5,227 bases of DNA, from positions 1-5,227 of the forward strand of contig DLIT01000145.1 of NCBI GenBank assembly GCA_002483865.1, in the 5' to 3' direction. Origin of the DNA: Brevundimonas sp. UBA7635. Lineage in GTDB: Bacteria > Pseudomonadota > Alphaproteobacteria > Caulobacterales > Caulobacteraceae. The notes below the pieces were generated by a model that ran no database searches, was not told the DNA's origin, and worked only from the letters and a program-made list of their open reading frames with translations. Shown here in pieces: positions 1 to 5,227 of the stretch (position 1 is its first letter; each line of letters starts with the position of its first letter). A program made the position numbers and the translations under genes.

Positions 1-30
1 GACGCCATCCTGCCCGACATCATCGCCTGA
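1..30 (+). CDS. Possible 3' end of an upstream gene (partial)
   Basis: Reading frame 1 gives nine codons (DAILPDIIA) followed by TGA at 28-30. The codons end in G or C as expected for a coding region of this genome, and the stop lies 15 bases before the convergent stop codon of the diguanylate cyclase gene. This would fit the tail of a plus-strand gene entering from the left. Nine residues are too few to identify a family, so no function is given. It could equally be non-coding flank. Confidence 0.35.
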   Translation, partial: DAILPDIIA

Positions 31-45
31 AAGCCCGTCGGGGCG

Positions 46-624
46 TCAGCGGCCTTCCTTCTTGCGCAGCCACATGGCCGCATCAGCCTGGGCCAGCCAC
101 AGTTCAGGATCGCCCTGGTCTTCCAGCGCCCTGACCCCGAATGAACCGCGCAAGGGTGTCGATTGCCCCTTCCAAGGGAACGGTTCCGTGTCTAGCAGAT
201 GGGCCAACCGGCGCGCCTTGGCCTGCGCCTCTTCGAGCCCGGCGTTCATCAGCAGCAGCGCAAACTCGTCTCCGCCCATGCGGCCGACCGCATCGGACTC
301 CCGCACGTTCGCCAGCAGACGTTCAGCCACGCTCATCAGGGCCGCGTCCCCCGCCGCGTGGCCCAGTTCATCATTGATCTGCTTGAAGCCGTCCAGGTCG
401 AGATAGATCAGGGCCGCTGGAACCTCGTGACGCTGGCAATAGGCCATCATCCGCGACACCACGGTCATGAAACCTCGTCGGTTCAGGACCGGCGTCAGCA
501 CATCATGGTCAGCCAGGGCCTCGGCCCGCTCGGCCCGCTCAGTCAAGGTTCGGACCTGAGCGCGCAGGCGCTGCACCTCGTCCAGCAGGAACTCGGGTGC
601 CGTCAGATCAGCCACAGTCGTCAA
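46..624 (-). CDS. Diguanylate cyclase (GGDEF domain, short cytoplasmic form)
   Basis: This enzyme should condense two GTP into the second messenger cyclic di-GMP. The 192-residue product has an N-terminal heptad-rich helix (about residues 11-38, LLDEVQRLRAQV onward), probably a dimerising coiled coil, then one GGDEF domain. Visible motifs are DVLT with LNRRGF (41-52), YLDLDGFKQINDELGH (74-89) with the metal-binding aspartate region, RMGGDEF (115-121), and an RESD inhibitory site (108-111) exactly five residues before GGDEF. The active site is therefore intact and product inhibition is expected. There is no membrane segment and no recognisable sensor domain. The C-terminal motif is slightly degenerate (ADAAMWLRKKEGR; the usual Tyr is Trp). 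The frame stays open to 762, but that start overlaps purE, lies upstream of the likely promoter, and adds an unfamily-like extension. I chose TTG at 624-622, which has GGAG six bases upstream; GTG at 615 is the alternative. Family call is firm, start is moderate. Confidence 0.9.
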   Translation of the reverse strand: MTTVADLTAPEFLLDEVQRLRAQVRTLTERAERAEALADHDVLTPVLNRRGFMTVVSRMMAYCQRHEVPAALIYLDLDGFKQINDELGHAAGDAALMSVAERLLANVRESDAVGRMGGDEFALLLMNAGLEEAQAKARRLAHLLDTEPFPWKGQSTPLRGSFGVRALEDQGDPELWLAQADAAMWLRKKEGR

Positions 625-630
625 AACAGG

Positions 631-634
631 CTCC
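631..634 (-). promoter_or_regulatory. Shine-Dalgarno of the diguanylate cyclase gene
   Basis: CTCC on the plus strand reads GGAG on the minus strand and ends six bases before the in-frame TTG at 624. It is the main reason for choosing TTG over GTG at 615, which would be 15 bases from this site. Confidence 0.5.
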
Positions 635-679
635 GGCCCTAAAACGGGAAACGGGACAATATTGCCCGTGATTTGCGTG

Positions 680-707
680 ATTCTAGCGCAGTTGGTTGCG
701 GGCGCAA
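680..707 (-). promoter_or_regulatory. Predicted promoter of the diguanylate cyclase gene
   Basis: Read on the minus strand, TTGCGCC (707-701) and GCTAGAAT (687-680) are separated by 13 bases. This fits the Caulobacter housekeeping consensus TTGACGS-N10-14-GCTANAWC, with one mismatch in the -10 element. Read in the Escherichia coli manner it is TTGCGC, 16 bases, TAGAAT. The transcript would begin near 673, downstream of the 762 start and about 50 bases upstream of the TTG start at 624. The sequence continues C at 679, so the -10 element contains GAATC, a GANTC methylation site. Confidence 0.5.
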
Positions 708-708
708 C
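695..708. repeat. Perfect dyad GTTGCG-GG-CGCAAC between divergent promoters
   Basis: Six-base arms (695-700 and 703-708) are exact reverse complements around a GG spacer. Each arm supplies a TTGCG -35 element, one for purE on the plus strand and one for the cyclase on the minus strand. It may simply be two -35 boxes facing each other, or it may also be an operator; the sequence alone cannot decide. Confidence 0.55.
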
Positions 709-722
709 GCGCGTGCTGTAAC
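696..722 (+). promoter_or_regulatory. Predicted promoter of purE-purK
   Basis: TTGCGGG (696-702), 12 bases, then GCTGTAAC (715-722) fits the Caulobacter consensus TTGACGS-N10-14-GCTANAWC, with one mismatch in the -10 box. A start site near 729 would leave a leader of about 24 bases before the purE ATG, too short for a purine riboswitch. It overlaps the divergent cyclase promoter, and the two share the dyad at 695-708. Confidence 0.45.
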
Positions 723-752
723 CGGCCGCTTTCCGACGCAGGAACTGTGCCC

Positions 753-1244
753 ATGACCGCATCCGTCCCGCCCGTAGCCATTATCATGGGCAGTCGCTCT
801 GACTGGCCGACGATGAAGCTCGCCGCCGAGCGTCTGGATCAGCTGGGCGTGGCCTGGGACGCCAAGGTGGTCAGCGCCCACCGAACGCCCCACCGTCTGT
901 ACGATTTCGCCACCACGGCCAGGGACCAGGGCGTCAAGGTCATCATCGCCGGGGCTGGCGGTGCTGCCCACCTGCCGGGCATGGCCGCCTCGATGACGGA
1001 CCTGCCGGTGCTTGGCGTGCCGGTCCAATCCAAGGCGCTGAAGGGCATGGATTCCCTGCTCTCCATCGTCCAGATGCCGGGCGGCGTGCCCGTCGCCACC
1101 CTGGCGATCGGCGAGGCAGGGGCCGCCAATGCCGGTATCCTGGCCGCCCAGATCCTGGCCCTGTCCGATCCTGAGCTGGCGACGCGCCTTTCCGCCTTCC
1201 GCGCCGCCCAGACCGAATCTGTCGCCGAGACGGTCGAAGACTGA
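753..1244 (+). CDS. purE: N5-carboxyaminoimidazole ribonucleotide mutase PurE
   Basis: PurE moves the carboxyl group of N5-CAIR to carbon 4, giving CAIR, in cytoplasmic de novo purine synthesis. The 163-residue product is the usual length of class I PurE. Visible motifs are [12 protein letters not shown] (10-21) in the phosphate-binding region, [13 protein letters not shown] (41-53) with the conserved His43, [14 protein letters not shown] (66-79) with His73, GVPVQSK (88-94), and [16 protein letters not shown] (101-116). The adjacent purK supports class I (mutase) over the class II AIR carboxylase. The ATG at 753 has AGGA at 740-743, nine bases upstream; an in-frame GTG at 747 is too close to this site. 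The frame extends upstream to 696, but those residues do not resemble PurE. The stop overlaps the purK start by one base, so the two genes are co-transcribed and probably translationally coupled. Confidence 0.97.
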   Translation: MTASVPPVAIIMGSRSDWPTMKLAAERLDQLGVAWDAKVVSAHRTPHRLYDFATTARDQGVKVIIAGAGGAAHLPGMAASMTDLPVLGVPVQSKALKGMDSLLSIVQMPGGVPVATLAIGEAGAANAGILAAQILALSDPELATRLSAFRAAQTESVAETVED

Positions 1245-2326
1245 TGACGCACCTGCCCCTGCCCCCCGGTTCGACCCTTGGAATTCTTGGCGGGGGCCAG
1301 TTGGGCCGGATGCTGAGCCAGGCTGCCTCGCGCCTGGGCTTTGACGTCGTCATCCTGGATCCACAGCCGGATTGCCCGGCAGCCCGCGTCTCCAAGCGTC
1401 AGATCACCGCCGCCTATGACGATGCCGAGGCCCTGCTGGCCCTGGGCCAGGCCAGCGACGTGGTCACCTTTGAGTTCGAAAACGTGCCCGCCCGCTCGGT
1501 CGAACTGCTGGAACAGGGCGGGGCCCTGGTTGCCCCTGGCGCACGCGCCCTGGCCATCGCGCAGGACCGGGTCGAGGAAAAGACCTTCCTGAACAGCGTG
1601 GGGGCCACCACCGCAGGCTTTGCCGCCATCACCACCGTGGCCGACCTGGCCCCGGCACTGGAGACGCTCGGCCTGCCAGCCCTGCTCAAGACCCGCCGTG
1701 AAGGCTATGACGGCAAGGGCCAGGTCTGGATTCGCGACGCCGCCGACGCCGAGGCCGCCTTTGCCAGCATCGGCCAGCGCCCGGCCGTCCTGGAAGCGGC
1801 CGCCCGCTTCACCCGTGAGCTGTCGGTGATCGCCGCGCGCGGCCACGATGGCAGCGTTGCCGTCTATCCGTTCGGCGAGAACAGCCACGAGAACTCGATC
1901 CTGAAGACGACGATCGCGCCCGCCAGCGTCGATGACGGCACCCAGGCCCGCGCGGTCCAGATCGCCACCGCCATCCTGAACGGGCTGGACTATGTCGGCG
2001 TCATCGGCATCGAGCTGTTCGACATGGGCGACGGCCAGCTGCTGGTCAACGAGATCGCGCCGCGCGTCCACAATACCGGCCACTGGACCCAGGACGGCTG
2101 TGCCTGTGACCAGTTCGAGCAGCACATCCGCGCCATCACCGGCTGGCCCCTGGGCTCGGCCGAGGCGCATTTCCGTATCGAGATGACCAATCTGCTGGGC
2201 GATGAGGTCAACCAGTGGCCGACCCTGGCCGCCGACCCGTCGGCGCACCTGCATCTCTATGGCAAGCACGACATCCGTCCGGGCCGCAAAATGGCCCACG
2301 TGAACCGGATCTTGGGCAGGCTGTAG
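1244..2326 (+). CDS. purK: N5-carboxyaminoimidazole ribonucleotide synthetase PurK
   Basis: PurK uses ATP and bicarbonate to carboxylate AIR to N5-CAIR, the substrate of PurE. At 360 residues it has the usual length. An N-terminal nucleotide-fold domain opens with LGILGGGQLGRML (12-24) and includes VTFEFENVP (74-82). The ATP-grasp domain follows, with KTRREGYDGKGQ (149-160) in the ATP-binding loop, ELSVIAARG (192-200), GVIGIELF (252-259), and the metal and substrate motif NEIAPRVHNTGHWT (269-282), then FEQHIRAITG (291-300). The C-terminal domain carries HLYGK and RPGRKMAHVN (337-354). All key motifs are present and there is no sign of damage. The ATG at 1244 overlaps the purE TGA (TGATG), and no strong Shine-Dalgarno precedes it, consistent with translational coupling to purE. 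Confidence 0.97.
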   Translation: MTHLPLPPGSTLGILGGGQLGRMLSQAASRLGFDVVILDPQPDCPAARVSKRQITAAYDDAEALLALGQASDVVTFEFENVPARSVELLEQGGALVAPGARALAIAQDRVEEKTFLNSVGATTAGFAAITTVADLAPALETLGLPALLKTRREGYDGKGQVWIRDAADAEAAFASIGQRPAVLEAAARFTRELSVIAARGHDGSVAVYPFGENSHENSILKTTIAPASVDDGTQARAVQIATAILNGLDYVGVIGIELFDMGDGQLLVNEIAPRVHNTGHWTQDGCACDQFEQHIRAITGWPLGSAEAHFRIEMTNLLGDEVNQWPTLAADPSAHLHLYGKHDIRPGRKMAHVNRILGRL

Positions 2327-2344
2327 GCCCCTTCCCCCGCCGGG

Positions 2345-3025
2345 TCAGGCTTCCTTCGGGCCGTAGCGCAGGCGGCCCAGGAAGTCGGTCACGGTCCGCA
2401 TGGGGGCGTCAAAGTCCTTGCCCGCCTTCCATTTCTCGAACTGCATGACGTTCTCGATGCGGCGCGCGACAAAGGCCTCGGCCGCCTCGCGTCCCTGGAA
2501 CCAGCGCAGGGTCAGGGCGGGAATCAGGATGCCGCCCAGGATCGCGCGCTTCGAATAGTGATTCTGGTCCGTGGCCGTATCGCCCGCCCAGCGCCACAGG
2601 TGGTCGGCGCTTTCCCACGCCAGCTTGAAGCCCAGGTCGGCATTGTGCGGCAGGGCCAGGAAGCCGGCACAGCGCTTGGCCGCGTCCAGGTCCTGGGCCC
2701 CCGCCTCCATCCGGGCCGATACGGCGGCAGAGATCCGCTCGCGAATCTTCATCGACTCAGCCGGCGTGGCCTCCAGCGCCTTGAGCGCGCGCTTGTCGTG
2801 ACGGCGCGACAGCAGGACGGCCAGGTCCCGCGGGCCATTGGGCAGCAGCAGCTCCTGGTCCCCCAGCGACAGTCCTGCCGCCTCGCACGCGGCGCGCACC
2901 ATCTGGCTGTTCCAGCCCATCGCCGGGGCCTTGCCCACGGCAATATCCAGCACGGCCTGCTCGGTGCGGGCTGCCCAGTCCATCTCGGGGGCCTGATCGG
3001 AGTCTGAGGGGGGCAGATCGGTCAT
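2345..3025 (-). CDS. COQ9-family ubiquinone biosynthesis protein
   Basis: The 226-residue product belongs to the COQ9 family, also called the rpsU-divergently transcribed protein family. Eukaryotic COQ9 is a lipid-binding partner of the COQ7 hydroxylase in coenzyme Q synthesis, and a similar accessory role is inferred here. An acidic N-terminus (1-16) is followed by a helical region resembling the TetR-like fold of COQ9 (about 20-76) and then the hallmark segment around ADHLWRWAGDTATDQNHYSKR (140-160), whose W-x-x-AGD and N-x-Y-x-KR pattern is typical. The amphipathic GGILIPALTLRWF (164-176) could help bind lipid. The frame extends to a TTG at 3055, but the ATG at 3025 gives the usual family start. 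Its only purine-rich upstream sequence (TTGGGGAT) lies almost against the ATG, so initiation may be weak or leaderless. The divergent position to rpsU is the conserved context. Its stop is 18 bases from that of purK. Confidence 0.9.
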   Translation of the reverse strand: MTDLPPSDSDQAPEMDWAARTEQAVLDIAVGKAPAMGWNSQMVRAACEAAGLSLGDQELLLPNGPRDLAVLLSRRHDKRALKALEATPAESMKIRERISAAVSARMEAGAQDLDAAKRCAGFLALPHNADLGFKLAWESADHLWRWAGDTATDQNHYSKRAILGGILIPALTLRWFQGREAAEAFVARRIENVMQFEKWKAGKDFDAPMRTVTDFLGRLRYGPKEA

Positions 3026-3085
3026 ATCCCCAAGATAATGCCAGACGGCCTGCAATTCGACCCATCACGATTGCCTGTGTCGATC

Positions 3086-3112
3086 TGGACAGGCGCGCCT
3101 TGCTGTTGTATC
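3086..3112 (+). promoter_or_regulatory. Tentative rpsU promoter
   Basis: TGGACAG (3086-3092), 12 bases, then GTTGTATC (3105-3112) matches the Caulobacter consensus spacing and part of both boxes. It would give a leader of roughly 95 bases before rpsU. The match is imperfect and other AT-rich sites exist around 3151-3160, so this is a weak call. Confidence 0.25.
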
Positions 3113-3164
3113 AGCGCGCCTTCATCCGAGAGCCCTGCAATCGGACACGGTTTTTATTTTGTCT

Positions 3165-3208
3165 GCCCGTCTCCCTTGGTTAAGGACGCGGCGGGCGGCC
3201 AAAGGAGA
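3165..3208 (+). promoter_or_regulatory. Structured rpsU leader with a possible Shine-Dalgarno-sequestering element
   Basis: GCCC (3165-3168) can pair with GGGC (3193-3196), and an inner stem can form from GTC (3169-3171) with GAC (3185-3187) and CTT (3175-3177) with AAG (3182-3184). In an alternative fold, TCTCC (3170-3174) is perfectly complementary to GGAGA (3204-3208) of the Shine-Dalgarno, and TT (3176-3177) extends it to AA (3202-3203) past one bulged C. The two folds exclude each other. This was found by eye, with no energy calculation. Confidence 0.3.
3203..3207 (+). promoter_or_regulatory. Strong Shine-Dalgarno of rpsU
   Basis: AGGAG ends eight bases before the CTG at 3216, an ideal spacing. 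It lies in the middle of any longer reading frame starting at TTG 3159, which argues that translation begins at CTG 3216. Confidence 0.75.
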
Positions 3209-3215
3209 GATAACC

Positions 3216-3452
3216 CTGGTTCAGATTTTCGTCCGCGACAACAACGTCGATCAGGCGCTCAAAGCCCTGAAGAAGAAAATGCAACGCGAAGGCAGCTTCC
3301 GCGAAATGAAGCGCCACGTGCACTTCGAAAAGCCCTCGGAAAAGCGCGCTCGCCAGAAGGCTGAAGCCGTGCGCCGCGCTCGCAAGCTGGCTCGCAAGCG
3401 CGCCCAGCGCGAAGGCCTGCTGCCGGCACCGAAGCCCCGCGCCGGTCGTTAA
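3216..3452 (+). CDS. rpsU: 30S ribosomal protein S21 (CTG start)
   Basis: S21 is a small basic protein of the 30S subunit that sits near the 3' end of 16S rRNA and helps initiation on messages. The 78-residue product starts (M)[20 protein letters not shown], continues through [20 protein letters not shown] (23-42) and ends in an Arg/Lys-rich helix (43-67) with a Pro-rich tail, all typical of alphaproteobacterial S21. The codon where the family Met is expected is CTG (3216-3218), with AGGAG eight bases upstream. No ATG, GTG or TTG lies in frame between there and TTG at 3159, which would add 19 atypical residues and run through the Shine-Dalgarno. I therefore place the start at CTG; automated callers may choose 3159. 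A single-base sequencing error is the main alternative. A hairpin terminator follows at 3479. The gene is divergent from the COQ9 gene. Confidence 0.93.
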   Translation: MVQIFVRDNNVDQALKALKKKMQREGSFREMKRHVHFEKPSEKRARQKAEAVRRARKLARKRAQREGLLPAPKPRAGR

Positions 3453-3478
3453 TCGACCCGCTACGGCTGAGAGATTTC

Positions 3479-3512
3479 AAGGCCCGCTCCGGGAAACCGG
3501 GCGGGCCTTTCT
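3479..3512 (+). terminator. Rho-independent terminator after rpsU
   Basis: AAGGCCCGC (3479-3487) pairs with GCGGGCCTT (3501-3509). Inside, CCGG (3489-3492) pairs with CCGG (3497-3500), with T3488 bulged and a GAAA tetraloop (3493-3496). A short T-rich run (TTTCTC) follows. It begins 26 bases after the rpsU stop. Confidence 0.8.
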
Positions 3513-3547
3513 CATGCCCGCCATCCCGCTTGGCGGCCCTGCCTACG

Positions 3548-3580
3548 AAAAAGCCCCCTCTGGTGACAGAGGGGGCTTTC
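3548..3580 (-). terminator. Terminator of the ABC exporter operon, possibly bidirectional
   Basis: AAAGCCCCCTCTG (3550-3562) is perfectly complementary to CAGAGGGGGCTTT (3567-3579) around GTGA. On the minus strand the stem is followed by a five-T run (complement of 3548-3552), and it lies 26 bases beyond the permease stop, so it most likely ends the ABC transcript. On the plus strand it also ends in CTTTCG and could back up the rpsU terminator. Confidence 0.8.
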
Positions 3581-3605
3581 GTCGTTCAGGCTTTGGTAAA
3601 ACCGC

Positions 3606-5051
3606 CTAGCTGCGGCTGCTGACAGCGCCCATGAAGCTCTTCCAGCTCAGCTTCACGTCGGACAGGGCACCGGCGCGGAACGCCCGGCTGGACAGCCACA
3701 TCATCAGAGCCGCAAAGGCGAACATCATCACCACCCCGGCAATCACCTCAACCAGCGGCGGCTCGCTGGGCGCGCGGGCGGCCATGATGAAGGGCGTGAA
3801 GGGCGGAATCAGGCTCATCACCTTGAGGACCAGGGCATCGGGTGAACGCAGGGCCATCTGCATGAAGAGCAGAGGGACCACCAGGGCCATCATCACCGGT
3901 CCCATCAGGGTCTGGGCATCACGCGGCGTCTCGCAGAAGGCCCCGATGGCGGCGAACAGCACTGCATACATCAGGTAGCCCCCCACCAGGAACAGCAGCA
4001 GGTAGAACCACAGGCCGTTGTGCAGCAGGACGGCCCCGATATCGCGGGCGACATCCGGCCAGGCCATGGTCAGCCCGACCGCGCCGATCAGACCCCAGCC
4101 CACCATGACCGTCAGGGTCAGGATGGCCACGCCCAGGACCTTACCCACCAGCAGCTCGGTGGCGGTCACCGAAGACAACAGGATTTCGAGGATCTTGTTC
4201 GACTTCTCCTCCATCACCCCGTTCATCAACATGGTGGCCCCGGTGATGATCAGCGACCACATCAGAAAGCCGCTCATCAGGCCAATCACAGCGGGCAGAC
4301 GATCACGCAGGCCAACCTCTCCGCCGGAAGCCGCGCGGGGCGACAGCAGGGTGATGTCCGGTCGGAAGCTCTCGACCTGGCCGATCAGGGCCGCATCGAC
4401 ACCCGCAGCGGCAAAGGTCTGGTGGCGGTGGGCGTCGCTGATAGCCTTGCGGACCTTGGACTCCAGATCATTATTGGTGGCCCGACGGCTCCAGATACGG
4501 GCTGACGGCGCGCCCTCCTTTTCTGACAGAATCACCACGGCCGACACCGTCCGGTCCTGCAGGGTCTCATCGGTCTGCACCCATTCACGCGCCACGGTGT
4601 CCAGGGCTTCTCCTGGGGCGGCCTGGGCCAGGTCCGCCGGGGCAGGGAGTTCGACAATGTCGGCGCGCGGCGGCTGGAAGCTGGCACCGGCGCGCGGTGC
4701 AACCGTCTTCAGCTCAGCCAGACCGGCATCATAGCCGCCCTCATTGACGGCCTTGGCCACGCGATCTCGCCCCGCCATGCCCGCTTCGCCAACCGCGGCC
4801 ACAGACAGGGCTGATGCAGCGTTGCGCTGGTTGTCACGCTCCAGAGATTCGCGCACGGCTGCGGCCAGACCGGCATTCGGGGTCTCATCGACCATGACAT
4901 AGGCATGGACCGGCTCGGCCCGCTTCATCAGCATCGGCACGAACCCGCCCAAGGCCGCAAAGAAGGGCAGACTGAGCAGGGACAGCCAGAAGCCGACTGT
5001 CTTCACATAGGCCATCACCTCGCGGTGGGCGATCAACAGGATCGGGCTCAT
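3606..5051 (-). CDS. ABC-2 type exporter permease, NatB-like
   Basis: This is the membrane subunit of an ABC exporter in the inner membrane. The 481-residue protein has a membrane segment at about 18-41, a large hydrophilic domain (about 42-250) expected on the periplasmic side, then five segments at about 254-278, 303-328, 346-372, 383-402 and 434-455. The MEEKSNKILEILLSSV motif (280-295) after the second segment is characteristic of ABC-2 permeases of the NatB/YhaP group, where it faces the ATPase. Family members include Bacillus NatB (sodium efflux), but the substrate cannot be inferred here. The ATG at 5051 has GGAGGT (5063-5058) six bases upstream and overlaps the TGA of the upstream ATPase (ATGA), so the two are one coupled operon. 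Termination is at the hairpin beginning 26 bases downstream. I see no truncation. Confidence 0.9.
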   Translation of the reverse strand: MSPILLIAHREVMAYVKTVGFWLSLLSLPFFAALGGFVPMLMKRAEPVHAYVMVDETPNAGLAAAVRESLERDNQRNAASALSVAAVGEAGMAGRDRVAKAVNEGGYDAGLAELKTVAPRAGASFQPPRADIVELPAPADLAQAAPGEALDTVAREWVQTDETLQDRTVSAVVILSEKEGAPSARIWSRRATNNDLESKVRKAISDAHRHQTFAAAGVDAALIGQVESFRPDITLLSPRAASGGEVGLRDRLPAVIGLMSGFLMWSLIITGATMLMNGVMEEKSNKILEILLSSVTATELLVGKVLGVAILTLTVMVGWGLIGAVGLTMAWPDVARDIGAVLLHNGLWFYLLLFLVGGYLMYAVLFAAIGAFCETPRDAQTLMGPVMMALVVPLLFMQMALRSPDALVLKVMSLIPPFTPFIMAARAPSEPPLVEVIAGVVMMFAFAALMMWLSSRAFRAGALSDVKLSWKSFMGAVSSRS

Positions 5052-5227
5052 GCGCGCACCTCCATACCTTGAGCATCGAGCGGCTTGTGGCGCTGGTCCT
5101 CGTCTGGATTGGCCCCGGTCAGGGCGATGAAGGCGTCGTGCAGCGTCGGTTCGCGCAACTGGAACCGCCGGACATCAAGATTGCCGACAAAGGCGGCGCG
5201 AAGCGTGGTTTGGGCCTCTGCCCCCGG
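5048..5227 (-). CDS. ABC transporter ATP-binding protein, C-terminal end (partial)
   Basis: The minus-strand frame from the window edge gives 59 codons and TGA at 5050-5048. The residues include VRRFQLREPTLHDAFIALTG, which matches the C-terminal accessory region of exporter ATPases of the NatA type, where an EPxLxxxFI motif precedes the end. The last residues (DEDQRHKPLDAQGMEVRA) are a polar tail. Walker A, signature and Walker B motifs would lie outside the window, so the assignment rests on the C-terminal motif and the overlapping permease gene. Confidence 0.8.
   Translation of the reverse strand, partial: PGAEAQTTLRAAFVGNLDVRRFQLREPTLHDAFIALTGANPDEDQRHKPLDAQGMEVRA

Noticed and set aside
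1..47. Inverted repeat GACGCC (1-6) and GGCGTC (42-47) as a terminator
   Set aside because: Arms are only six bases, the loop is 35 bases and there is no T run.
199..642. 147-codon open frame on the plus strand opposite the diguanylate cyclase
   Set aside because: His/Gln-rich shadow of the GGDEF gene without any recognisable feature.
722..752. Purine riboswitch upstream of purE
   Set aside because: The predicted leader is only about 24 bases and contains no aptamer-like stems.
839..2299. 486-codon open frame on the minus strand across purE and purK
   Set aside because: It is antisense to two unmistakable genes, has low-complexity Gly/Ala/Asp/Gln-rich content with no recognised motif, and is the usual by-product of GC-rich codon bias.
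3026..3055. Ten-residue extension of the COQ9 protein from TTG at 3055
   Set aside because: TTG without a Shine-Dalgarno, while a standard ATG follows at 3025; kept only as an alternative.
3159..3215. N-terminal extension of S21 from TTG at 3159
   Set aside because: It reads through the strong Shine-Dalgarno and leader structure, and the residues do not resemble S21.
4018..4734. 238-codon open frame on the plus strand opposite the ABC permease
   Set aside because: Ser/Thr/Arg/Pro-rich shadow of a clear permease gene, with no domain, no good start context and no gene-like neighbours.

Overview
The window is GC-rich and densely coded. It looks like chromosomal DNA of an alphaproteobacterium, most likely of the Caulobacterales (Caulobacter/Brevundimonas type). 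Three things suggest this. A COQ9-family gene lies divergent from rpsU, an arrangement typical of alphaproteobacteria. Two divergent promoters fit the Caulobacter housekeeping consensus TTGACGS-N10-14-GCTANAWC. The predicted proteins also have an alphaproteobacterial character. The genus is an inference from reading alone; no database search was possible.

Layout. Bases 1-30 are probably the last codons of a plus-strand gene. A short diguanylate cyclase with an intact GGDEF active site and inhibitory site follows on the minus strand (46-624, TTG start). It is divergent from the plus-strand purE-purK operon (753-1244 and 1244-2326), and overlapping promoters lie between them. purE and purK overlap by one base (TGATG) and encode the two enzymes that carboxylate AIR to CAIR in de novo purine synthesis. 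A COQ9-type ubiquinone biosynthesis gene (2345-3025, minus) converges on purK with an 18-base gap and no visible terminator. It is divergent from rpsU (ribosomal protein S21, 3216-3452, plus). rpsU has an excellent Shine-Dalgarno sequence but apparently a CTG start codon. Two hairpin terminators fill 3453-3605. The last unit is a minus-strand ABC exporter operon of the NatAB type: the permease is complete (3606-5051), and only the last 59 codons of its ATPase are inside the window (5048-5227), joined by an ATGA overlap.

Function. Most of the content is housekeeping: purine synthesis, translation, respiratory quinone synthesis and export. I see no mobile element, CRISPR array, tRNA, rRNA or defence system, and no evidence of a wholly new system. 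The more interesting signals are regulatory: the CTG start of rpsU, an element in the rpsU leader complementary to its own Shine-Dalgarno, and a dyad that supplies the -35 elements of both the c-di-GMP synthase and purE promoters, with a GANTC methylation site in one of the -10 elements.
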